Source: an uncultured Myxococcales bacterium (GTDB lineage: Bacteria; Myxococcota_A; UBA9042). From it: a stretch of 6,864 nt of DNA. Position 1 is the stretch's first letter; every line of letters begins with the position of its first letter. The position numbers were made by a program, and so were the translations under genes. Where the stretch lies: assembly GCA_937915965.1 (NCBI GenBank), contig CALGHC010000473.1:1-6864 (forward strand). Direction: 5' to 3'. Below the pieces are notes generated by a model. The model did no database searches and had not been told where the DNA came from. It was given only the letters and a program-made list of their open reading frames with translations. Of the stretch, positions 1 through 5,516 are shown piece by piece.

Positions 1-3000
1 GGCTTCTGCACGGGCAAGCAAAACGGCCTGTGGTGCAGCGGCGACGACCTGGTGAGCTGCCAGAACGGCAACGTCGGCTCAACGCAGACCTGCGCCAACG
101 GCTGCCAGACCAACCCAGCGGGGGTCGCAGACTCGTGCAAGTCCGGGGGCGGCGGCGGCTCGGTGCAGGACGGCAAGCTGGTGATGTGTGAGCCGTTCAA
201 GCCTGCCAAGCCGGTCACGTGCGGGTATGGGTGCTACGGCGGCCACCAGGGCAGCGACTACGCGTGCGCCGACGGCACTCCGGTCTACGCGCCCATCTCC
301 GGCAAGGTCACCAAGGTGGTCAACACTGTCAACGGACAGACCTGCAGCCCCAACTTCGGCAACTACGTCAAGATCGCGACCGGTGCGTACGAGGTCATCC
401 TTGCCCACATGCGCAAGGACATCCAAGTCGGTGGCGGCGACATCGACGCCGGTACGCTTGTCGGCTACGCCTCGAACAGCGGCTACACCCTGACCCAGAA
501 GGGCGGCCAGTGGGTCTGCATGCAAGGCGGCGGTTGGCACCTGCACCTCGAGGTACGCAAGAGCGGCGTTCCGCTCAACGCGCAAGGATCGGCCAGCGTG
601 GTCTGGAGCAACGACTGCGCGGGCGGCGGCGGTTCGACCAACTTCTGCACCGGCAAGCAAAGCGGCTTGTGGTGCGACGGCGACAAGCTCGTCAACTGCC
701 AGGGTGGCGCCGTGGGGTCGACGCAGACGTGCGCAGACGGCTGCCAGACCAACCCTGCGGGAGTCGCGGACAGCTGCAAGGGCGCACCCGCGAGTTTCTG
801 CAGCGGCAAGCAGAACGGTCTGTGGTGCGACGGCGACAAGCTGGTCGACTGCCAAAAGGGCGCCGCCGCCTCAAACAAGACCTGCGCGGACGGCTGCCAG
901 AGCAACCCACCGGGCACCGCCGACGCCTGCAAGGGCGGAGGCGTCCCGGACTTCTGCGCCGGCAAGGCCGACGGAACACACTGTGACGGAGAGACCCTTC
1001 GCACCTGCGCGGCAGGTGCGATAGGCGCGAGCGAGCCGTGTGGCAACGGCTGCGGTGACCAGCCCGATGGCGCCGGCGACGCCTGCAAAGCGGCGCAAAG
1101 CGACTGGTGTGGCGCAAAGCCCGACGGCAGCTACTGTGACGCCAACCAGCGAATCGACTGCAAAGCCGGCGCGATCAACATCTCGCAGGTGTGCCCATTT
1201 GGCTGCCAGGTCAGCCCCAAGGGCGTCGCCGACTTCTGCAAGACGGCGCCCACCCCCTGCACGGACAAGGCCGACGGAAGCTACTGCAAGGGCGACACGC
1301 TGGTGGTCTGCTGGCAAGCGGCCGTGGCCAACGAGGAGGTCTGCGCCGATGGCTGTGGCGTCGACGGCAAGACCAGCGCTTGCCTGCAGCCCGTCCAGGC
1401 GGGGGCGTGCGGCGACAAGCCGGATGGCTCAATCTGCATGGTTGGCAACCTGGTGACCTGCGCCGGCGGCGACATCGTCGACGCGCTGGCCTGCAATTGG
1501 GGCTGCGCCGACGGTGGCTGCGAGCCGCCACCGCCTGCGGACGACTGGTGCGTGTCGCGGGCCGATGGGGTGTGGTGCAACGGCAACGTGCGTACGACCT
1601 GCGCCGAGGGCGTGACGCTCGCCAGCGAGACCTGTGATCTCGGCTGCGTCTCCAGCGGCGGGGGCCCGGTCTGCGCGCAGCCCGCTGGCGGCGACCCCTT
1701 GTGCGCCGAGAAGGGGGACGGATTTTGGTGCGACGGCGTCAAACGCGTGACCTGCTGGCAGGGCGCCGCGGTCGCTGCGTTGCTCTGCCCCTTCGGCTGC
1801 GTGGCAGGGGTCGATGGCGAACCCGACACCTGCAACAAGGCCCAGGATGTCTGGTGTGAGTCGCTGGCCGACGGCGTCTGGTGCGATGGCGACGATCTGG
1901 TGACCTGCGCAGCTGGCACGACCACATCGTCGACCACCTGTCTGGGCGGCTGCGTGTCGTCAGCGGCAGCCGCGCCGGCGGGGACGCCCGACCACTGCAA
2001 CGGCAGCGCAGGCTTCTGCGCCGACAAGAGCAACGGCGCGTGGTGCAACGGCGCCGGGCTGGTCAGCTGCAGCGCAGGCGACGCCGTGTCTGAGATCGAA
2101 TGCCCCGCCGGCTGCTCAAGCCAGCCGTGGCCACTGCCGGATGTCTGCTCATCTGCCTCCGACTTCTGCACGGGCAAGGCCGACGGCGCCTGGTGCGACG
2201 GCGCATGGCGGGTCTCGTGTTCCGGCGGCGACGAGACCGCCCGATCGCTATGTGGCTGGGGCTGCGAGGCGGGCGGCCCAGACGCGAGCTGTGGTCAGCT
2301 CGGTGTCGCCGCCTGCCAGGGGCAGGCCGACGGCAAGCACTGCGAAGGCAACGTCCTGGTGAGCTGCACAGACAACGCCATCAAGGCCAGCTTCGCGTGC
2401 CTCAACGGCTGCACGTCGCTGCCGGGAGAGGACGACGCGGCGTGCAATGCCCCGGCCGGGCCGGCAGCGTCCGCAGTGACAGTGGTCGTCGACGCCGACG
2501 GTTGCGCGACCTTCGCGGGCAACGCGTCGGTCGCGGTCCTGGCCCAAAGCCAGCTGGGTCTGGATGATCCGCTGGGCACGTGCGCGGGCATGACGATCAC
2601 CAGCGACGGCAGCTCGATTACATCGATGTCCATGATCTACCAATGGTTTGGTCTCCCACGGACCATCCTGGGCGTCAGCGGCAACACCCCCTCGCTTGAG
2701 AACGCCTGGCGCACGGAGCTCGCCGGCTACCTCGCCTGTCCTGCCGGCGAGGGCACCTGCTGCGTCGACTGGCACGCCAACCCGGGCCTGCTCGGCTGGC
2801 TGTGGCTGCCGACACCGACAAGCGGCTGTATCGACGCGGCGATCGCCGAGCAGGTCGCCGCGCGCCTGAACGCCCAGCAGCCCGTGATCGCCGGCGTGCA
2901 CTGGGTGGTCGGCGGCCATTTCCAGCACTGGGTCGTCGTCGCTGGCGTCACAGATGGTGTCCTGATGGTCATCGACCCCTACGGTGGTGGCGCACCGGTA

Positions 3001-3447
3001 CCGCTTGCCCAGGGGGCCCTGGGCGACTACCTGGTCGACGCGTTCGCCGCACCAACCTTTGGCAGCTTTGACAGCGGCCTGGGCGTCGTCGGGCTCGACG
3101 GTCAACCAATCGCGACCGGGGCCCTGCCCGACGGTCTCGACCACAGCGCCGACGAGGTCATCCGCCGGGGTGGCGGCTTGCCCACCGGCGGGGTGCAGGG
3201 CCACAGCGGTAGCGCACCCGACTCCGGCTGTGGGGTGCGTGGCCGGCAGTCGAGCGGAGCCGGGGCGTGGCTGTTGCTGTTCGCCGCGTTGGCGCTGGTC
3301 GGCACGCGCCGGCGACGCCGAATCGCGGCGGCCGCATCGGGCGCAAGGTCCGCGAAGCGGTCCTGCGCGACGGCGCCCAGTGCGGATCAGTGCGGATGCG
3401 GATCAGCGCGGATGCGGACCAGTGCGGATCAGTCCCACTCGATGTAG
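1..3447 (+). CDS. Large cysteine-repeat surface protein with M23 metallopeptidase, C39-like domain and MYXO-CTERM tail (5' partial)
   Basis: The frame is open from base 1 and the first codons already encode a complete repeat unit, so the start and any signal peptide lie upstream; the GTG at 52 is an internal valine codon. The 1148 visible residues (numbered from base 1) are: six-Cys repeat 3-46; M23/LytM-type zinc peptidase about 62-206; twelve six-Cys repeats 216-815; C39-like papain-fold domain about 826-1040; low-complexity linker; MYXO-CTERM sorting signal 1076-1107; extra tail 1108-1148. M23 enzymes cut peptide cross-links of peptidoglycan or other Gly-rich peptides; here His82, Asp86, His136, His180 and His182 are all present, so activity is plausible. 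The C39-like domain lacks its nucleophile (Ser871). The tail predicts export and cell-surface sorting. I infer a surface-anchored wall- or prey-directed hydrolase with a long disulfide-rich rod. Substrate and exact name are unknown. Its 3' end overlaps the convergent gene by 19 bp. Confidence 0.93.
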   Translation, partial: GFCTGKQNGLWCSGDDLVSCQNGNVGSTQTCANGCQTNPAGVADSCKSGGGGGSVQDGKLVMCEPFKPAKPVTCGYGCYGGHQGSDYACADGTPVYAPISGKVTKVVNTVNGQTCSPNFGNYVKIATGAYEVILAHMRKDIQVGGGDIDAGTLVGYASNSGYTLTQKGGQWVCMQGGGWHLHLEVRKSGVPLNAQGSASVVWSNDCAGGGGSTNFCTGKQSGLWCDGDKLVNCQGGAVGSTQTCADGCQTNPAGVADSCKGAPASFCSGKQNGLWCDGDKLVDCQKGAAASNKTCADGCQSNPPGTADACKGGGVPDFCAGKADGTHCDGETLRTCAAGAIGASEPCGNGCGDQPDGAGDACKAAQSDWCGAKPDGSYCDANQRIDCKAGAINISQVCPFGCQVSPKGVADFCKTAPTPCTDKADGSYCKGDTLVVCWQAAVANEEVCADGCGVDGKTSACLQPVQAGACGDKPDGSICMVGNLVTCAGGDIVDALACNWGCADGGCEPPPPADDWCVSRADGVWCNGNVRTTCAEGVTLASETCDLGCVSSGGGPVCAQPAGGDPLCAEKGDGFWCDGVKRVTCWQGAAVAALLCPFGCVAGVDGEPDTCNKAQDVWCESLADGVWCDGDDLVTCAAGTTTSSTTCLGGCVSSAAAAPAGTPDHCNGSAGFCADKSNGAWCNGAGLVSCSAGDAVSEIECPAGCSSQPWPLPDVCSSASDFCTGKADGAWCDGAWRVSCSGGDETARSLCGWGCEAGGPDASCGQLGVAACQGQADGKHCEGNVLVSCTDNAIKASFACLNGCTSLPGEDDAACNAPAGPAASAVTVVVDADGCATFAGNASVAVLAQSQLGLDDPLGTCAGMTITSDGSSITSMSMIYQWFGLPRTILGVSGNTPSLENAWRTELAGYLACPAGEGTCCVDWHANPGLLGWLWLPTPTSGCIDAAIAEQVAARLNAQQPVIAGVHWVVGGHFQHWVVVAGVTDGVLMVIDPYGGGAPVPLAQGALGDYLVDAFAAPTFGSFDSGLGVVGLDGQPIATGALPDGLDHSADEVIRRGGGLPTGGVQGHSGSAPDSGCGVRGRQSSGAGAWLLLFAALALVGTRRRRRIAAAASGARSAKRSCATAPSADQCGCGSARMRTSADQSHSM
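7..138 (+). repeat. Six-cysteine repeat unit 1 (before the M23 domain)
   Basis: Cysteines at residues 3, 12, 20, 31, 35 and 46 give the spacing C-x8-C-x7-C-x10-C-x3-C-x10-C. The unit is almost identical in protein sequence to unit 2 after the M23 domain (both end in GCQTNPAGVADSCK) but differs at many synonymous sites, so the pair is either an old duplication or held by selection. It begins at the window edge, so more units may lie upstream. Confidence 0.9.
184..618 (+). other. M23 (LytM/lysostaphin-like) metallopeptidase domain, active-site residues intact
   Basis: Residues about 62-206 of the partial protein. The HxxxD motif is seen as HQGSD (His82, Asp86), followed by the typical DGTPVYAPISGKV strand, a LAHM segment giving His136 (family form YxHL), and the HxH motif in WHLHLEV (His180, His182). 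In the M23 family the first His, the Asp and the last His bind zinc, and the other two His assist catalysis; all five are present. The domain contains seven cysteines (63, 74, 78, 89, 115, 173, 206), more than is usual, which fits an extracellular disulfide-stabilised form. Its first four cysteines follow the spacing of the flanking repeats. Confidence 0.92.
646..2445 (+). repeat. Array of twelve six-cysteine repeats (units 2-13)
   Basis: First cysteines fall at residues 216, 267, 319, 370, 420, 470, 517, 568, 619, 673, 723 and 772. In every unit the first five cysteines are spaced C-x8-C-x7-C-x10-C-x3-C with no exception; only the last gap varies (x4 in unit 7, x8 in units 6, 8 and 12, x14 in unit 10, otherwise x10). 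Other conserved positions are a Gly-rich turn with Trp, Tyr, His, Ile or similar before Cys2, a Gly after it, and Gly before Cys5. Repeat period is 47-54 residues. Pure in-frame spacing with diverged codons shows protein-level conservation. Six cysteines per unit in an exported protein suggest three disulfides and a rigid rod or ligand-binding module. I do not recognise a named family. Confidence 0.93.
2476..3120 (+). other. C39-like (papain-fold) peptidase domain with catalytic Cys replaced by Ser
   Basis: Residues about 826-1040. The pattern DDPLG...TITSDGSSITSMSMIYQW corresponds to the Peptidase_C39_2 N-terminal motif, in which a Gly-Cys pair precedes a helix of the form xITSxAMxxxxxG. The Cys position is Ser871 (codon AGC, nt 2611-2613). 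The second half matches the His/Asp part of the site: HFQHWVVVAGV gives His976 and VLMVIDPYGG gives Asp992 in the family's usual HWVVV...DPYGG context. So the fold and two of three catalytic residues look preserved while the nucleophile is gone. C39-like domains without the Cys are known as binding rather than cutting modules in some ABC exporters (HlyB). Assignment is from motif memory, not a profile search. Confidence 0.75.
3226..3321 (+). other. MYXO-CTERM cell-surface sorting signal
   Basis: Residues 1076-1107: a Gly-Cys pair (Cys1077) after a low-complexity linker, a hydrophobic stretch from Trp1090 to Val1100 (WLLLFAALALV), then GT and five arginines (1103-1107). This is the three-part plan of MYXO-CTERM signals in Myxococcota: invariant Cys, one membrane segment, Arg cluster. 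Proteins with it are processed by myxosortase-type intramembrane proteases and displayed on the cell surface. Unlike the usual form, the protein does not end just after the arginines. Confidence 0.88.
3379..3430 (+). repeat. Short tandem repeat at the convergent gene ends
   Basis: Four tandem units built on agtgcggatc: a 10-mer at 3379-3388, a 16-mer (10-mer with an inserted gcggat-type step) at 3389-3404, a diverged 16-mer at 3405-3420, and a 10-mer at 3421-3430, followed by agtcccactc with only the first bases kept. It encodes the end of the extra tail of gene 1, and its last bases contain the stop codon of the minus-strand gene. No inverted repeat capable of a strong hairpin was found in it. 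Confidence 0.8.
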
Positions 3448-5273
3448 ACGACCCCGTTCGCGCCAGTGCCGCCGTTGGCGTAGGGACCGTTGTAGCCGCC
3501 GCCGCCGCCGCCCGCGCCGTAGCCCTTGCCGCCCTTGGCCGACCAACTCTCCGCGCCATTGCCGCCAGGGCCTCCGCCGCCGTCGATCAAGACACCACCG
3601 CCACCGCCGCCGCCGGCGTGGCTCGAGCTGCCCTTGCTGCCGCCCGCACCGGGCACCATGGCCGCGTGCTTGTAGTAGCCGCCGGTGACCGCGTCGAAGT
3701 TGCCACCCGCGCCGCCGCCATAGGTCTGACCGGACTGGCCGGACGAGCCGTTGCTTCCGCCGTCGCCGCCCGCGCCCGAGTTGCCGGCGCCGCCGCCACC
3801 GGAACCGCCCGCGCCGCTGCCGCTGCTGTTTTGCTGGCCAGCGCTGCCCGACTGCGCGGTCAGCTGATTGCCAAACTTGGAGAGCTGGCCGCCGCTGTTG
3901 TAGGCGCCGCCGGTACCAACCGTGATCGCGATCGTCTCGCAGGGCGTGACCGCGTACGTGCCCTTGCGGACGTGACCCGAGCCACCGCCGTTGCCGTGTC
4001 CCTTGGCGCCACCGCCACCGCCGCCAACGACGAGGACCCGCACCGAGGTGACGTCGCCGGGGACCTTCCAGCTACCTGAACCGGTGTAGGTGACCTTGCT
4101 GCCAACCGCCGCGTCGCAAGCAAGCGTTTGCTCGCACTTCTCGGCGATGCAAGCGAAGTTCTTGGGACAGAGCGAGCCCTTGCCCTCACATCCGCCGACG
4201 TCACCACACTGATCGGGGATCGCCCCTCCGCAGGTCACCAAGGCGGCGTCGAGGCAGGCGGTCGAACAGACGGACAAGCGCTGGTAGATCGCGCCGTCGC
4301 AGACGTGCAACCGGCTGGTGTTGTTGTCGAAGAGGACGCGACCGCGTGTCTTGGCGTCGCACACAGCGGCCTTGATGTCGACCGCAGCGTATTGGCCGCC
4401 CGTCACCTCCGCGTCGCCCAGATCGAGCTGCTCCCCAACGGTGACCTTCTTGGCGGCTGCGAGGTTGGCCGCGCCGACGCTGCCGCTGACTGTCAGGTCA
4501 CCCGTGATCGCGCCGCCGTTGGCCGACACGAAGGCGCCCATCACCTGAGCGGACAGGGCCTTGAGTTGAACGCAGCCGGTGCACTGGAGGCTGACCGCCT
4601 CGTCGGCGATGGTCGCCTGGTCGGCGGCCTTGGCGTGGATCGCTTCGCTCGCCACAGCCGCGATATCGGCCTTGGCGGCGCTCAGCGCGCTGGTCGCTGG
4701 GCCGCCCTTTGACGACGACCCTGCGTAGCTGAAGGCGAGCTTGCTGTCGGCGATCGTCGCGTCGGCGATCAGAGCGCCGGTGATGCAACCGCTGCAGTCG
4801 ATCCCGGTAGCGGCGCCCCCCTGCGACGCAGAGGTGGCGTAGTTGAAGTTCACCGCGGCGGCGGTCTTGGCGTGCCACGCCCACGGTACGCCGCGCAGAG
4901 GCACACGCGGTAGCTCGGGTTCGACGCCGACCTGCACCCCGACCCAGACCGGCGCGCCCGAAGCGAGCAGGGCGTTCGGGATGGTCTTGTTGGGATTGAG
5001 GCCAAGCACAGCGGCAAAGAAGCCCTGCTGCACAGCGATGCCCTTGAGCGACTCCTCCCAGATCTCGAACTCGGCGTCGACCGCATCGTACAGCTTGACG
5101 AAGAGAATGTAGCTGCCGTCGGCGACCGGTCCACCGGAGTCCGAGCGGAGCACGCCCTGGAAAGGCAGCTCGGCGGCGAGTCCCGGCGTCGCGACAAGGG
5201 CGACCGTGAGCGACACGACAGAGATCAACAGGACAAAGAGCGGCCTCAGCAGCTTGTCTCGCAACGTCGACAT
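3429..5273 (-). CDS. Secreted modular protein with paralog-shared N-terminal base, CxGC modules and glycine-rich head
   Basis: 614 residues, complete. The ATG at 5273-5271 is preceded by GGGAG six bases upstream and begins a clear signal peptide (Arg/Lys-containing start, hydrophobic core 11-29, cleavage near 33-34). Residues 35-140 form a beta-rich domain (GGPVADGSY..., EPELPRVPL, VPWAWHA) shared with the divergent gene. Two modules of the form FxYAxSxxxxGGxA followed by CxGC lie at 143-163 and 181-234. Residues 300-333 (RGRVLFDNN...VCDGAIYQRL) resemble a small fibre-type motif seen in bacterial surface and phage-tail proteins. A Cys-rich stretch (336-386, eleven Cys) precedes a Gly-rich domain (393-614) opening with GSGSWKVPGDVTSVRVLVVG. 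No enzyme motif is visible. Likely an extracellular or surface adhesin/fibre-like protein, by inference from architecture. No MYXO-CTERM tail, so anchoring, if any, is by another route. Confidence 0.92.
   Translation of the reverse strand: MSTLRDKLLRPLFVLLISVVSLTVALVATPGLAAELPFQGVLRSDSGGPVADGSYILFVKLYDAVDAEFEIWEESLKGIAVQQGFFAAVLGLNPNKTIPNALLASGAPVWVGVQVGVEPELPRVPLRGVPWAWHAKTAAAVNFNYATSASQGGAATGIDCSGCITGALIADATIADSKLAFSYAGSSSKGGPATSALSAAKADIAAVASEAIHAKAADQATIADEAVSLQCTGCVQLKALSAQVMGAFVSANGGAITGDLTVSGSVGAANLAAAKKVTVGEQLDLGDAEVTGGQYAAVDIKAAVCDAKTRGRVLFDNNTSRLHVCDGAIYQRLSVCSTACLDAALVTCGGAIPDQCGDVGGCEGKGSLCPKNFACIAEKCEQTLACDAAVGSKVTYTGSGSWKVPGDVTSVRVLVVGGGGGGAKGHGNGGGSGHVRKGTYAVTPCETIAITVGTGGAYNSGGQLSKFGNQLTAQSGSAGQQNSSGSGAGGSGGGGAGNSGAGGDGGSNGSSGQSGQTYGGGAGGNFDAVTGGYYKHAAMVPGAGGSKGSSSHAGGGGGGGVLIDGGGGPGGNGAESWSAKGGKGYGAGGGGGGYNGPYANGGTGANGVVYIEWD
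3432..4097 (-). other. Glycine-rich C-terminal domain (tail-fibre-adhesin-like)
   Basis: Residues 393-614. A beta-type entry (SWKVPGDVTSVRVLVVG) leads into about 190 residues dominated by Gly with Ser, Ala, Asn and few charges, with several runs of five to seven Gly, and ends VVYIEWD. This entry-and-exit plan fits the bacterial/phage glycine-rich domain family found at the tips of tail fibres and on surface proteins. The low complexity makes finer assignment unsafe. Confidence 0.78.
3495..3512 (-). repeat. In-frame trinucleotide microsatellite (six GGC codons)
   Basis: Six perfect gcc triplets on the plus strand encode six consecutive Gly codons in the glycine-rich head. Slippage here would change the length of the Gly run but keep the frame. 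Confidence 0.85.
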
Positions 5274-5279
5274 GACAGA

Positions 5280-5284
5280 CTCCC
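5280..5284 (-). promoter_or_regulatory. Ribosome binding site of the glycine-rich protein gene
   Basis: On the minus strand GGGAG stands six bases before the ATG at 5273, a normal Shine-Dalgarno spacing that supports this start. Confidence 0.7.
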
Positions 5285-5315
5285 GCAGTGGCCACGCGAG
5301 CGCGGCGTTGCCCGC

Positions 5316-5344
5316 AGCCTAGCGCTCTGGTCGTCTGACCGCAA
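5316..5344 (-). promoter_or_regulatory. Weak sigma70-like promoter candidate for the minus-strand gene
   Basis: On the minus strand TTGCGG (5344-5339) and TAGGCT (5321-5316) are separated by 17 bases, giving a leader of about 35 bases to the ATG. Each box matches consensus at only three positions, so this is suggestive only; myxobacterial promoters often depart from the consensus. Confidence 0.25.
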
Positions 5345-5368
5345 AGGACATCCACCCAAGGACCTCCA

Positions 5369-5395
5369 CCAGGCATGTCAGACCAGGCACGTCAG
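5369..5395. repeat. 13-bp direct repeat, possible regulator binding site
   Basis: ccaggcatgtcag (5369-5381) and ccaggcacgtcag (5383-5395) match at 12 of 13 positions with a period of 14 bases. The pair lies upstream of the candidate boxes for both divergent genes, the position expected for an activator or shared operator. Confidence 0.5.
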
Positions 5396-5454
5396 CTCGG
5401 CCATCGCCGCCCGAACGAGCGCCGCTGTAGTCGGCGCCGGCGTGACCGGCGTCC

Positions 5455-5483
5455 TTGCCCGCGGTTGGCGGTCCGGCTACGTT
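5455..5483 (+). promoter_or_regulatory. Weak sigma70-like promoter candidate for the plus-strand gene
   Basis: TTGCCC (5455-5460) and TACGTT (5478-5483) are 17 bases apart. They match the consensus boxes at four and three positions. Predicted leader to the ATG is about 27 bases. Spacing is good but sequence support is weak. Confidence 0.3.
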
Positions 5484-5503
5484 GAGCGCGCGAACAGCGC
5501 GAC

Positions 5504-5509
5504 GAGGAG
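5504..5509 (+). promoter_or_regulatory. Ribosome binding site of the DUF4215-repeat protein gene
   Basis: GAGGAG ends seven bases before the ATG at 5517. It decides this start, which is also the first codon of a good signal peptide. Confidence 0.75.
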
Positions 5510-5516
5510 CTCTGCC

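Larger units (their letters stand above)
5274..5516. promoter_or_regulatory. Divergent intergenic region between the two paralogous surface-protein genes
   Basis: This 243-bp gap is the only non-coding stretch in the window. It must hold both promoters, since the flanking genes are transcribed away from each other. It contains a 13-bp direct repeat (5369-5395), a small inverted repeat (5435-5451: cgccgg, five-base loop, ccggcg), an imperfect dyad ggtc/gacc (5329-5340), weak sigma70-like boxes on both strands and Shine-Dalgarno sites at both ends. No small ORF or RNA gene is supported. Confidence 0.75.

Noticed and set aside
52..54. GTG as the start of the first gene
   Set aside because: The frame is open to base 1 and bases 1-51 encode the beginning of a repeat unit that matches the later units, so this GTG is an internal Val codon.
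1281..2177. Long minus-strand open frame opposite the cysteine-repeat array
   Set aside because: It mirrors the repeats on the other strand, is rich in Ser/Pro/Gln from complement codons, and has no recognisable domain or ribosome site.
2248..3204. Minus-strand open frame opposite the C39-like domain
   Set aside because: High GC content leaves antisense frames open; the plus-strand reading has clear family motifs and this one has none.
3379..3430. Tandem repeat as a CRISPR array or origin iterons
   Set aside because: Units are 10-16 bp with no spacers, lie inside coding sequence, and no replication or cas gene is near.
3267..4079. Plus-strand Ala/Arg-rich open frame across the convergent junction
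   Set aside because: It is the complement of the glycine-rich coding region and the shifted frame of the MYXO-CTERM tail; composition is an artefact of GGC/GCC codons.
4572..4583. CxGC motifs as cytochrome c heme sites
   Set aside because: Heme c sites need CxxCH; the residue after the second Cys is Val or Ile in all three copies.
4498..5376. Minus-strand Arg-rich frame overlapping the start of the second gene
   Set aside because: It is a shifted frame of the real gene, which has the signal peptide, ribosome site and paralog match.
5435..5451. Inverted repeat cgccgg-N5-ccggcg as an intrinsic terminator
   Set aside because: It lies between two divergent promoters, is short, and has no following T tract.
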